A stretch of 64,000 nt of DNA from Rhodocyclaceae bacterium (lineage in GTDB: Bacteria; Pseudomonadota; Gammaproteobacteria; Burkholderiales; Rhodocyclaceae): assembly GCA_008080565.1 (NCBI GenBank), contig VIKE01000037.1, forward strand, positions 1 through 64,000. Direction: 5' to 3'. The notes beneath the pieces were generated by a model. That model did no database searches. It was not told where the DNA came from and saw only the letters and a program-made list of their open reading frames with translations. Shown in pieces: positions 53,492-62,742 of the stretch; positions within the stretch are counted from its first letter, which is position 1; each line of letters begins with the position of its first letter. A program made the position numbers and the translations under genes.

Positions 53492-54439
53492 ATGAACTCA
53501 CCCCGCCTGCCGCCTGCCATCCTGATCATGGGCCCCACCGCTTCGGGCAAGACGGCGGTTGCCATGGCGCTGGCCGACCGTTTTCCGGTCGAGCTGATCA
53601 GCGTCGATTCGGCCCAGGTTTTTCGTGACATGGACATCGGCACGGCCAAGCCGGACCGCGCCACGCTGGCCCGCTACCCGCACCGCCTGATCGACCTCAT
53701 CTCGCCGGAAGAGAGCTATTCGGCCGCCCGTTTTCGCGCCGATGCGCTGGCCGCGATGGCCGACATCACGAAGGCCGGCAAGGTGCCCGTGCTGGTCGGC
53801 GGCACGATGCTGTATTTCCGCGCCCTGCTCCACGGCCTGGCCGATCTGCCGCAGGCCGACGCCGCCCTGCGCGCCCAAATTGATGCCGAAGCCGCGGCCG
53901 AGGGCTGGCCGGCGATGCATGCCAAACTGGCCGAACTCGACCCGGTCACGGCCGCCCGGCTGCACTCCACCGACAGCCAGCGCCTGCAACGCGCCCTCGA
54001 AATCTGCCGGTTGAGCGGCCGCCCGATGTCAGAACTGCTGGCCGAAAGCGAAAAACAGAAGCCGCCCTACGATTTGCTGTCGATCGCCCTCCTGCCCTCC
54101 GACCGCGCCGTTCTGCACGAACGCATCGCCCGCCGTTTCGACGAAATGCTGCTGGCCGGGCTCGATGACGAGGTGCGCCTGCTGCGCCGGAAATACCAGC
54201 TGAGCCTCGACCTGCCGTCGATGCGTTGCGTCGGCTACCGGCAGACCTGGGAAGCGCAGGATGGAACGCTACCGCGCAATGAACTGCGTGACCGCGGCAT
54301 TTTCGCGACACGCCAGTTGGCCAAGCGCCAGATCACCTGGCTGACCAACTCGTTCGAAGCCGAGAGTTTCGATTGCCTCGACCCGGCCTTGGCCGAGCAG
54401 ATTGCCGAACGGACGACAAGCTTCCTCGGTGCTGCCTGA
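53492..54439 (+). CDS. miaA: tRNA dimethylallyltransferase
   Basis: MiaA adds the dimethylallyl group to A37 of tRNAs reading UNN codons. The 315-residue protein has the P-loop [19 protein letters not shown], the substrate motif [19 protein letters not shown] and the tRNA-contact segment [12 protein letters not shown] near residue 245. Start at 53492 (MNSPRLPP), just before the P-loop strand. It ends 7 bp before a 36-bp repeat copy. Confidence 0.96.
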   Translation: MNSPRLPPAILIMGPTASGKTAVAMALADRFPVELISVDSAQVFRDMDIGTAKPDRATLARYPHRLIDLISPEESYSAARFRADALAAMADITKAGKVPVLVGGTMLYFRALLHGLADLPQADAALRAQIDAEAAAEGWPAMHAKLAELDPVTAARLHSTDSQRLQRALEICRLSGRPMSELLAESEKQKPPYDLLSIALLPSDRAVLHERIARRFDEMLLAGLDDEVRLLRRKYQLSLDLPSMRCVGYRQTWEAQDGTLPRNELRDRGIFATRQLAKRQITWLTNSFEAESFDCLDPALAEQIAERTTSFLGAA

Positions 54440-54446
54440 AGCGCTG

Positions 54447-54482
54447 CTACGGTCAACCGAAAAAAAAGCCCAAAAACGAAAT
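54447..54482 (+). repeat. Copy of the 36-bp interspersed repeat (forward)
   Basis: Starts CTACGGTCAACCGA (two differences in the usually invariant half) and ends CCCAAAAACGAAAT. Convergent gap between miaA and the RND pump. Confidence 0.8.
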
Positions 54483-54510
54483 ATCCGTTTGACCAGGCAA
54501 AGCCGGCCGA

Positions 54511-57508
54511 TCAGCTCTCGATCTGCTCCTTGCGCGCCGCCAGCAGCGAATACACCGTCGGCACCACGAACAACGTAAAGAAGGTGCCAAGCAGTAGGCC
54601 GCCGACGATGACCCAGCCGATCTGCTGCCGCGACTCAGCCCCCGCGCCCGTACTGAAGGCCAGCGGCACGGCACCGAGAACCATGGCACCAGTCGTCATG
54701 AGAATCGGGCGCAGGCGCAGGAAGGACGATTCGATGACCGCCTCCTTGATCGCCATGCCCTTTTCCTGCAACTGGTTGGCGAATTCGACGATCAGGATGC
54801 CGTGTTTGGTGATCAGGCCGACCAGTGTGACCAGGCCGATCTGGCTGTACACGTTGAGTGTGCCTCCGCTCAGCCAGAGGGCAAGCAGCGCGCCGGCCAT
54901 CGACAGCGGCACGGTGAGCATGATGATGAACGGATCGCGGAAGCTTTCGAACTGGGCGGCCAGCACGAGGTAAATGAAACTGCCGGAATTCACGCGACTG
55001 GCCGTTGTAGTCGGCGGCGTAGCCTGGCTTGAGGACCTGGTTGGCAACGCCATCCATGAAAGTCAGCGCCTCGCCCAACGTGTAGCCAGGCGCCAGATTG
55101 GCGGTAATCGTCACGGCGCGGCGCTGGCCGAAGTGGTTCAGTTCGCGCGGGCTGATCGTTTCCCGGACATCGACCAGATTTTCCAGCGAAATCATGCTGC
55201 CATCGCGGCCCCGTACGTAGATGTCGCGGATGTCCTCGGGATTGCGCCGCTCGACTTCGGCGACCTGGACTATCACGTCGTACTGCTCGCCGTCGCGCTT
55301 GAAACGCGTGACCTGCCGGCCACCGAGAAAGGTTTCCAGCGTCCGGCCGATGGTTTCGACCGGCACGCCCATGTCGGCCGCCTTGTCGCGCTTGACGTCG
55401 ACCGACAGCTCCGGCTTGTTGAGCTTGAGGTCGGTATCAACGTTGGTCAGCGACGGATTCTTCGCCACTTCGGCGAGGAACTGCCCGGTCACCTTCTGCA
55501 ATTCCTCGTAGGGCGCCGCAGTGACAATTACGAAATTGACCGGCCGTTCACGGGGGCTCTGGCCAAGCGACGGCGGCGTCACCGGGAAGGCCATGACGCC
55601 GGGAATCCCGGCGAATTTGGGGAACAACTCCTTGGCGATTTCCGGCGAACGACGAGTGCGATCATTCCAGTCGGTCAGGCCGAGAATGGAAATCCCCTGG
55701 CTGACCGTCGGGTTGCCGGCCACGACGAAATAACGCTCGGCATCCTTGGTCTGGCTGTAGATGCCTTCGATCTGGCGGGCGTATTTTTCGGTGTAATCGA
55801 GCGTCGCCCCCTCCGGGCCGAGGAACATGCCGAAAATGATGCCGCGATCCTCGACCGGTGCCAGCTCGGACTTGAGCGCCTTGAGCAGAACGCCGCAGGA
55901 GGCGGCGACGATGACGAAACCAACAAGCACGATCCAGCGACGATTGAGTGCTGCGGTCAACACCCGCTTATAGCCGGAATTCAACCAGTTCAGGAAGCCT
56001 TCAACCATCAGGAAAGCCTTGCCGTGCTTTTCCTCGTGCTTGAGTAGCACCGAGCACATCATCGGCGACAGGGTCAGCGCGACGAAACCGGAAACCAGCA
56101 CGGCGCCGGCCAGGGTCAGGGCAAATTCGATGAACAGCTTGCCGGTACGCCCGGTCATGAACGCCACCGGGGCATACACCGCGGCCAGCGTGAGGGTCAT
56201 GGCGACCACCGCGAAGCCGATTTCCTTCGAACCCTGCAGCGCCGCCTGCATGCGCGGCATGCCCTCCTCGATGTGCCGGAAGATGTTTTCCAACACGACG
56301 ATGGCGTCGTCGACAACCAGACCGATGGCCAGCACCAGCGCCAGCAGCGTCAGCGTATTGATCGTGAAACCGAGCGCGAACATGATGCCGAAGGCGCCGA
56401 CCAGCGACACCGGGATGGTGACCAGCGGAATCAGCGTCGCCCGCAGATTGCGCAGGAAGAAGAAAATGATCGCCAGCACGAGCAGGATGGCCTCGCCTAT
56501 GGTCTTGAACACCGATTCGATCGAACGGTCGATGAACACCGACGAATCGTAGGACAGATTGGCGCTCATGCCATCCGGCAGCTCGCTGGTGATTTTCGGC
56601 AACTCGGCACGCAGCGCTTTCGACAGTTCAAGCGGATTGGCCGTCGCCTGCTTGATGACGCCGAGCGCCACGGCCGAACGCCCCTTGAAACGCACGGAGC
56701 TACGCTCCGATGCGGCGCCGATTTCAACCCGGCCAAGATCGTTGATACGGATCGGATAGCCGTTCACCGTCTTGACGATGACCGCCCCGAATTCCTCGGT
56801 GGTCTTGAGATCGGTATTGGCCACCACCGAAAATTCGCGCTCGCGGCTTTCGATACGGCCGGCCGGCACCTCGACATTCTGCTTGCGCAAGGCATCCTCA
56901 ACGTCAGCCGGCGTCAGCTGGTAAGCCGCCAGCCGCTGCTTGTCGAGCCAGATGCGCATGGCGAACTTGCGGTCGCCGAAAACCCGCACGTCAGCGGCGC
57001 CGGGCAGGGTCTGCAGGCGCGGCTTGACGATGCGCGTGGCGACATCGGTGACTTCGAGGGCCGAATGCTTGTCGGATGAAAAGGCGATCCAGATCACCGG
57101 ATTGGCATCGGCCTCAACCTTGGCGATGACCGGTTCGTCGACCTCGTCCGGCAGTCTGTTGCGGACCCGGGATACCCGGTCGCGGACATCGGAAGCCGCC
57201 GAATCAGGCGCCCGCTCGAGCTTGAAGCGCACTGAAATCTGACTGCTTTCAGCCCGTGAAATGGAAGTGATCACTTCCACACCCTCGATCCCGGCCAGCG
57301 AATCCTCAAGTGGTTTGGTGACCTGCGATTCGATGATTTCGGCCGAGGCACCGCGATAGCTTGTGTTAACCGTGACCACCGGCTCGTCGATCTTGGGGTA
57401 CTCGCGCACCGGTAGCCGGTCGTAGGAAACGATGCCGAGCAGCATGATGACCAGCGACAGGACGGTCGCGAAGACCGGCCGCTTGATGCAAATTTCGGAA
57501 ATTTTCAT
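54511..57508 (-). pseudogene. RND (HAE1-type) efflux pump, frameshifted
   Basis: An AcrB-like inner-membrane pump. The N-terminal part from 57508 has ISEICIKRPVFATVLSLVIM, the proton-relay helix region ALVLAIGLVVDDAIVVLENIF near residue 400 (Asp-Asp pair present) and large porter domains. Near base 54988, after YNGQSREF, the frame breaks. The next frame resumes with NSGSFIYLVLAAQFESFRDPF and runs to 54511 through LVTLVGLITKHGILIVEFANQ. About a dozen residues usually found before the IYLVLAAQ helix are missing, so a deletion is inferred. With it repaired the protein would be about 1020 residues. Paired with the adaptor gene upstream (4-bp overlap). Confidence 0.88.
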
Positions 57509-58656
57509 TTGCCGGCGGCCGTCCCGGCGGCGACAGCCTGCGCGGCCGCAGGTGGCGTGCCCTCACCGACCGGACGCACCGCAGCGCCCTCGCGCAGCTT
57601 CAACTGGCCGGCCGTCACGACCACGTCGCCAGCCGCCAGCCCCGCGACAACTTCAACCTGCGCCATCCGCCGAACCCCGAGCTTGACCTTGACCAGATTT
57701 GCCTTGCCATCGACGACCTTGAACACCGCCGGCTGACCGCCCGGCACGATGCTTTGCTCAGGCACCATGAGCACGGCCTTGCGCTCGCCGAAGAGCAGGC
57801 GGACGCGCACGAACATGCCGGGCCGCAGCTTGCCCTTGGCGTTGTCGAGCCGGGCGCGGGCCGAGATCGAACGACCGTTCTGGTCCACCAGCGGGTCGAT
57901 GGCATCGAGCACGGCCTTGAAGCGTTCGCTGGGCAAAGCATCGGTCTGCACTTCGACAACCTGGCCCTTGCTGATCCGGCCGAGATAGTTTTCCGGCAGC
58001 TTGAAATCGACGCGCAGCGTGGCGACATCCTCGATATTGATCAGATCCTGGCCATCCTTGAGGTAATCGCCAACGCTGACGTTGCGCAGCCCGACCATGC
58101 CGGTGAATGGCGCCTTGATACGCATTTTCGCGGCCTTCGCCTCGGCCAGTTGGACAGCAGCCTCCTGCACCTTGAGCGTCGCCGCCGAAGCGTCGAGTGC
58201 CTGCTGACTGAGGAATTTTTTGCCGACCAGTTCGACATTTCTTTCGTAGCTGCTCTTGGCCAGCGCCAGGTTGGCCCGGGCTTGCAGCAATTCGGCATCC
58301 TGGATCGCCGCATCGAAAACAACCAGCACCGTTCCCTTGGCCACAACGGCGCCATCCTTGAAACCGATCGAGGCCACGCGCCCCGCCGTTTCCGGCCGCA
58401 GGACAACGGATTCATTCGACTTGAGCGTGCCGACTGCGGTTACATCATCGGCAAAATCGCTGGCTGCCACCCGGGCCACTTCCACCGCCGTCGGAAAGCT
58501 GGCCGGCGCGCCGCCCCCCGCCGGTTTGCCCGCCCCGCCAGGCGGGGTTACCGGCTCGGCTGCAGGCGCCCGGTTGGCGGTGTAGGCGTAGTAGCCCAGG
58601 CCAGCCAGGCCGACAAGCGCGATGGCGATAATTCCGAAACGGGTTTTTTTATTCAT
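57505..58656 (-). CDS. RND efflux periplasmic adaptor (membrane-fusion protein)
   Basis: This 383-residue adaptor has an N-terminal membrane anchor (FGIIAIALVGLAGLGYYAY), a Pro/Gly-rich spacer, a lipoyl-like half (VVAKGTVLVVFDAAIQDAELL) and an alpha-helical hairpin. The second lipoyl half is KMRIKAPFTGMVGLRNVSVGDYL (quoted in part), followed by a beta-barrel. It overlaps the pump gene by 4 bp. No outer-membrane channel gene follows. The second ATG (58656) is preferred; an earlier one at 58668 adds four residues. Confidence 0.92.
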   Translation of the reverse strand: MNKKTRFGIIAIALVGLAGLGYYAYTANRAPAAEPVTPPGGAGKPAGGGAPASFPTAVEVARVAASDFADDVTAVGTLKSNESVVLRPETAGRVASIGFKDGAVVAKGTVLVVFDAAIQDAELLQARANLALAKSSYERNVELVGKKFLSQQALDASAATLKVQEAAVQLAEAKAAKMRIKAPFTGMVGLRNVSVGDYLKDGQDLINIEDVATLRVDFKLPENYLGRISKGQVVEVQTDALPSERFKAVLDAIDPLVDQNGRSISARARLDNAKGKLRPGMFVRVRLLFGERKAVLMVPEQSIVPGGQPAVFKVVDGKANLVKVKLGVRRMAQVEVVAGLAAGDVVVTAGQLKLREGAAVRPVGEGTPPAAAQAVAAGTAAGK

Positions 58657-58738
58657 GGCATTCGGCAAAAGGTCGAACTGACCGGGCAGTCAGCAATAGC
58701 CGGAATTGTAACGAACCGGCTGAATTCGCAGAAAAAAA

Positions 58739-59377
58739 TCAGCCGTCGATGCCAGGCAGGAATTCGGGCAGTTTTGGCAGTTGACCGCAGGAAACGCACG
58801 CCGGTTCTGCTTCCGGCTCAAACGCAGCGTGACAGGACGCTGCATCGCCATCCCGCCAGCCTTTTTTCAAGGGTGCGACGCTGACGAAAACAACACCGGC
58901 GCGAATCATGTTGAGGTATTCCGCCACACTGCGCGATACATCGATGATGCGTTTGCGGTGTTTCGGGTGCATCCGGTCATTGACCTTGACGATGGCGCAA
59001 CGGTCGTTGTCCAGCCGTCGAACGGCGAGCATGGTACCGAGCGGAAAGCGATTGCTGGCAGCGGTGAATTGCTCGACGTCAAAACGTTCGCCGGTGGCCG
59101 TCTTGCGACCCTGAAAGCCCCTGCCGTAAAAGCTGGCGTGGCCACGCAGGCCAGGAACGCCGTCTTCAACCAGGTCGGCCGGCCCGAATTCGGGCGCCAA
59201 CTCGGCCTGGCGCGGCGAATGCCGCACCGGTTTCTTCACATGTCTGGTTGCCGTCTTGTCCGACGGCTTCTGGCTCGCCGCCCAGACTGCCGACGAGGCG
59301 TTCAGCAAGAACAGGCCGCAGGCAATCGCCGCGACCTGCAACTGCCATTTAGACGACAATCGTCTGTGCTTCGTCAC
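58739..59377 (-). CDS. RlpA-like septal ring lytic transglycosylase-family protein
   Basis: This 212-residue exported protein has a signal peptide ([19 protein letters not shown]) and a double-psi beta-barrel of the RlpA type. Landmarks are [22 protein letters not shown], the [21 protein letters not shown] core and [24 protein letters not shown] (quoted in parts). The catalytic Asp in VNDR is present. The GTG at 59377 is chosen because it gives a complete basic n-region (TKHRRLSSK); it overlaps the end of purM by 29 bp. The C-terminus has three Cys in AACVSCGQ-type context (here PACVSCGQ), which is unusual. Confidence 0.8.
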   Translation of the reverse strand: MTKHRRLSSKWQLQVAAIACGLFLLNASSAVWAASQKPSDKTATRHVKKPVRHSPRQAELAPEFGPADLVEDGVPGLRGHASFYGRGFQGRKTATGERFDVEQFTAASNRFPLGTMLAVRRLDNDRCAIVKVNDRMHPKHRKRIIDVSRSVAEYLNMIRAGVVFVSVAPLKKGWRDGDAASCHAAFEPEAEPACVSCGQLPKLPEFLPGIDG

Positions 59378-60389
59378 CCGAACGCGCCCGGATCTTGCCG
59401 ATGCGATAAACCGCTTCGCCCTGCGCCTTGAGCTCGGCCATCGCTGCATCGGCATCAGCCGCAGCAACGACGATGACCAGCCCGATGCCGCAGTTGAAGA
59501 CTCGGTGCATTTCGTTCTCGGCCACATTGCCTTCGGCCTGCATCCAGTCGAACAGCTTGGGACGCGGCCAAGCGGCCTTTTCCAGCTCGGCCACGGTGTT
59601 TTCCGGCAGCACGCGCGGCACGTTTTCGAGCAGGCCGCCGCCGGTGATGTGAGCCATGCCTTTGATCGTGACCTTTTCCATCGTCGCCAGCACCTGCTTG
59701 ACGTAGATGCGGGTCGGCGCCATGACGACGTCGGCCAGCGTCCGCTCGCCGTCGAACTTGGCGTTCATGTCCGGATTCGAACGCTCGATGATCTTGCGCA
59801 CCAGCGAGTAACCGTTGGAGTGGGCCCCCGAGGAAGCCAGACCGAGCACCACATCGCCCGGAGCAATCGAAGCCTTGCCGTCGATGGCCTTGGATTTTTC
59901 AACGACGCCGACGGCAAAGCCGGCCAGGTCGTATTCGCCAGCCGGGTACATGCCCGGCATTTCAGCCGTTTCGCCACCGATCAGCGCGCAGCCGGCCAGT
60001 TCGCAACCCTTGGCGATGCCGCCAACGACCGCCGCAGCGGTATCGACATCAAGCTTGCCGCAGGCAAAATAATCAAGGAAAAACAGCGACTCAGCGCCCA
60101 GCACCAGAATGTCATTGACGCTCATAGCGACCAGATCCTGGCCCACCGTGTCGTGGCGATTCAGATCGAAAGCCAGGCGCAGCTTGGTGCCGACACCATC
60201 GGTGCCGGAGACCAGCACCGGCTCCTTGTAGCGCTTCGGCACTTCGAACAGCGCGCCGAAACCGCCGATACCGCCGAGCACACCTTCGCGCAGCGTTTTC
60301 TTGGCAAGCGGCTTGATACGTTCGACGAGGGCATCGCCCGCATCGATATCGACGCCGGCATCACGGTAGGAGATGACACCCGATGGCAA
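59349..60389 (-). CDS. purM: Phosphoribosylformylglycinamidine cyclo-ligase
   Basis: AIR synthetase of purine biosynthesis, 346 residues. Motifs: [13 protein letters not shown] at the N-terminus, [15 protein letters not shown] near residue 60, [19 protein letters not shown] and [11 protein letters not shown] near 140, [14 protein letters not shown] near 250. Length is typical. The start at 60389 lies 36 bp after the stop of the histidine kinase gene on the same strand. Confidence 0.96.
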   Translation of the reverse strand: MPSGVISYRDAGVDIDAGDALVERIKPLAKKTLREGVLGGIGGFGALFEVPKRYKEPVLVSGTDGVGTKLRLAFDLNRHDTVGQDLVAMSVNDILVLGAESLFFLDYFACGKLDVDTAAAVVGGIAKGCELAGCALIGGETAEMPGMYPAGEYDLAGFAVGVVEKSKAIDGKASIAPGDVVLGLASSGAHSNGYSLVRKIIERSNPDMNAKFDGERTLADVVMAPTRIYVKQVLATMEKVTIKGMAHITGGGLLENVPRVLPENTVAELEKAAWPRPKLFDWMQAEGNVAENEMHRVFNCGIGLVIVVAAADADAAMAELKAQGEAVYRIGKIRARSGDEAQTIVV

Positions 60390-60425
60390 CGGTCCGCCCC
60401 GCCGAAACCGCCGACTAGAGACAGT

Positions 60426-61862
60426 TCAGTTCGCCGGGACAGATGCCTGTTGGCGCGGCAGGCTGACCCGGAAGGTACTGCCCCGGCCCGGCTCGCTGGT
60501 CACCGAAATGCTGCCGCCGTGCATCGAAACGATGGCATAGGCGACCGACAGGCCGAGCCCCATCCCGGCGCCGGGCGGCTTGGTGGTGAAGAAGGGCTCG
60601 AAAATGCGCGCCAGATTCTCCGGCGAAATCCCGCAACCGTTATCGGCGACTTCGATCCACACGTGCCGGTCATCGACCCCGGCCCGAACGACAATCTCGC
60701 CTTCGCCGACAATGGCGTCCCGCGCGTTGCCCAGCAGGTTCTTGAGTGCCTCGGTCAATTCGGAGGGGCGACACGCGACCAGCAGCGAATCATCCATCTC
60801 GCGACGGGTCCGCACCCGGCCGCCGGCGGTCGCATCGGCGGCGGCCAGCGCGCTGTCGACCAGGCCGGCCAGACCAACCGCCTGCATCGTGCTGCCCTGG
60901 GCGTGCGCCAGTACGCGCAGGCTGCCGACCATGGTCGATAGCCGTCGGGTGCCGCGCAGCGATTCGTCGAGCAGATCGATCACATCGTCGCGCAGGAACT
61001 CAAGATCGGCCGCCTTTTTCGCCGCTTCGATCCCGGCTCGCCGGGCACTGTCGGCCGGCAACTCGCCTTCGGCCTGACCATAAAGATCGAGCAAGCCGAG
61101 CATGGCATGCACGTAGCGCCCCATCGCCTCCAGATTGGACTGGATAAACCCGATCGGATTGCTGATTTCATGCGCCAGACCGGCCGAAAGCTGGAAGATG
61201 GCAGCCAGCTTCTCGGCCTGCAACAAGCGTTCGCGCGTTTCGTCGAGCTTGCGTTCGAGCAGGCGCTGGTTGGTTTCCGAACGAAAGCGTTCGGTCACGT
61301 CGAGAAAGCTGACCACCCGCTTGACGCCAGCCCACACCGCCGGCTGCGGCTGCGAGCGCCACTCGATGACGCGGCCGTCGCGACACTCCAGCGTTTCGCG
61401 CCAGTCGGCCTCGGGCGACTGGCAGAGTTGTGCGAACGACCGGCTGAAAGCCTCCGGATCGGCCAGTTGCGCCAGCATGGCGGCCATTACCTCTTCGTGC
61501 CGCCAGAAGGCAATGACCTCGTCGGGAATGCAGAACAGAGCAATCAGCCGGCTGTTGAAGCGGATGATGCGATCCCCGGTATCGAGGGCCAGAATGCCCT
61601 CGTCGGACGACTCCAGAATGGTGCCAAGCAGTTGCAAGAGGTTCTCGGTATGCCGCTCGGCCTCCTGCCCTTCGGCCGCCTGGCGCGCGCTGTCGGCCTG
61701 CACCGACTGGTAGGATGCCAGCGCCGCGGCCAAGGCCGCCTCGAGCAACTCTGGAGTAGCCGCAGCACCGGCCAGCTCGCCTTCCAGATAACGCGCCAGC
61801 GTTTCCGGACGTGTCGCCGGATCAGCAAAAGTCTGGACAATCAATTCTCCGGCCCGGCTCAT
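60426..61862 (-). CDS. Cytoplasmic PAS-domain sensor histidine kinase
   Basis: This 478-residue kinase has no membrane segment. The N-terminal helical part precedes a PAS domain (about 75-200; [21 protein letters not shown]). The His box is [17 protein letters not shown] near residue 245, and the ATPase boxes are [35 protein letters not shown] and [18 protein letters not shown]. The His box with a following Asn-Pro-Ile-Gly is the class often paired with receiver proteins elsewhere. There is no cognate regulator next to it; CreB is divergent and has its own kinase. Confidence 0.9.
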   Translation of the reverse strand: MSRAGELIVQTFADPATRPETLARYLEGELAGAAATPELLEAALAAALASYQSVQADSARQAAEGQEAERHTENLLQLLGTILESSDEGILALDTGDRIIRFNSRLIALFCIPDEVIAFWRHEEVMAAMLAQLADPEAFSRSFAQLCQSPEADWRETLECRDGRVIEWRSQPQPAVWAGVKRVVSFLDVTERFRSETNQRLLERKLDETRERLLQAEKLAAIFQLSAGLAHEISNPIGFIQSNLEAMGRYVHAMLGLLDLYGQAEGELPADSARRAGIEAAKKAADLEFLRDDVIDLLDESLRGTRRLSTMVGSLRVLAHAQGSTMQAVGLAGLVDSALAAADATAGGRVRTRREMDDSLLVACRPSELTEALKNLLGNARDAIVGEGEIVVRAGVDDRHVWIEVADNGCGISPENLARIFEPFFTTKPPGAGMGLGLSVAYAIVSMHGGSISVTSEPGRGSTFRVSLPRQQASVPAN

Positions 61863-62001
61863 GACACCCCCTCAATAACAACGGCCCGATCACCCGGGCA
61901 ACAGTTTGTTTATTCAAAAAAAGCATAGCACGCAGCCCGAAGCGACTGAGCCTGTTTCACCTGGCAATCTGCGCATGATGATGGCAATGGGATGAATTAT
62001 C

Positions 62002-62736
62002 ATGTCGCGCATGAAAATTCTCATCGTCGACGACGAGCCGGCCATTGCCGACACCCTGAGCTACGCCCTGCGCGCCGAGGGGTTTGCCGTCGATTGCTGC
62101 ACGCTCGGCAGCGAGGCGCTGAGCCGGCTGGCGAGCGACACCATCGATTTCGTCGTCCTCGACGTCGGCCTGCCGGACATGACCGGCTTTGATGTCTGCC
62201 GCGCCCTGCGCCGGCACTCCGATGTGCCGGTGCTCTTCCTGACCGCCCGCGCCGACGAGGTGGATCGCATCGTCGGGCTGGAACTGGGCGGCGACGACTA
62301 CGTCACCAAGCCTTTCAGCCCGCGCGAGGTCGCCTCGCGCATCCGCGCCATCAGTCGCCGGCTGCATCCGGAAAACCGGGGCACCAACGGCGAACAGGTA
62401 CATTCCCACACCCCAGGAGTGCTTCCTGCGGGGCGCGGTCAACCCGAAAAAACGGCCAAATTTGAAATCGACCCGGACGGCATGCGCATCGCTTACCACG
62501 GCCAGTGGCTGGCCCTGACCCGCTACGAATACCTGCTGCTCGCCCTGCTCCTCCAGAAACCTGGCCGCATCCTCAATCGCGCCCAGATCATGGACAGCGT
62601 CTGGCAGGACGGCGGCGACAGCCTCGAACGCACCGTCGACACCCACATCAAGACCCTGCGCGGCAAGCTGCGCAGCATCCGCGACGAAGACATCATCGTC
62701 ACCCATCGCGGCCTCGGCTACAGCCTGATCGGGTAA
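62002..62736 (+). CDS. creB: CreB-like response regulator
   Basis: OmpR-family regulator, 244 residues. The receiver has FVVLDVGLPDMTGFDVCRAL, LTARADEVDRI and YVTKPFSPREV. The winged helix from about residue 165 has LALTRYEYLLLALLLQKPGRILNR and RTVDTHIKTLRGKLRSI, closely resembling E. coli CreB. The linker between them (residues about 125-160) contains an in-frame 36-bp repeat copy (62433-62468) read as GQPEKTAKFEI. Kinase gene creC follows 6 bp later. Confidence 0.92.
   Translation: MSRMKILIVDDEPAIADTLSYALRAEGFAVDCCTLGSEALSRLASDTIDFVVLDVGLPDMTGFDVCRALRRHSDVPVLFLTARADEVDRIVGLELGGDDYVTKPFSPREVASRIRAISRRLHPENRGTNGEQVHSHTPGVLPAGRGQPEKTAKFEIDPDGMRIAYHGQWLALTRYEYLLLALLLQKPGRILNRAQIMDSVWQDGGDSLERTVDTHIKTLRGKLRSIRDEDIIVTHRGLGYSLIG
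62433..62468 (+). repeat. 36-bp repeat inside creB
   Basis: Forward copy: GCGCGGTCAACCCG, then AAAAAACGGCCAAATTTGAAAT. In frame in the interdomain linker; three differences from the usual first half. Confidence 0.85.
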
Positions 62737-62742
62737 GCCGGC

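Noticed and set aside
59256-60941. Plus-strand ORF of 561 codons across rlpA-like, purM and the kinase gene
   Set aside because: It is antisense to three well-supported genes and has shadow-type composition.
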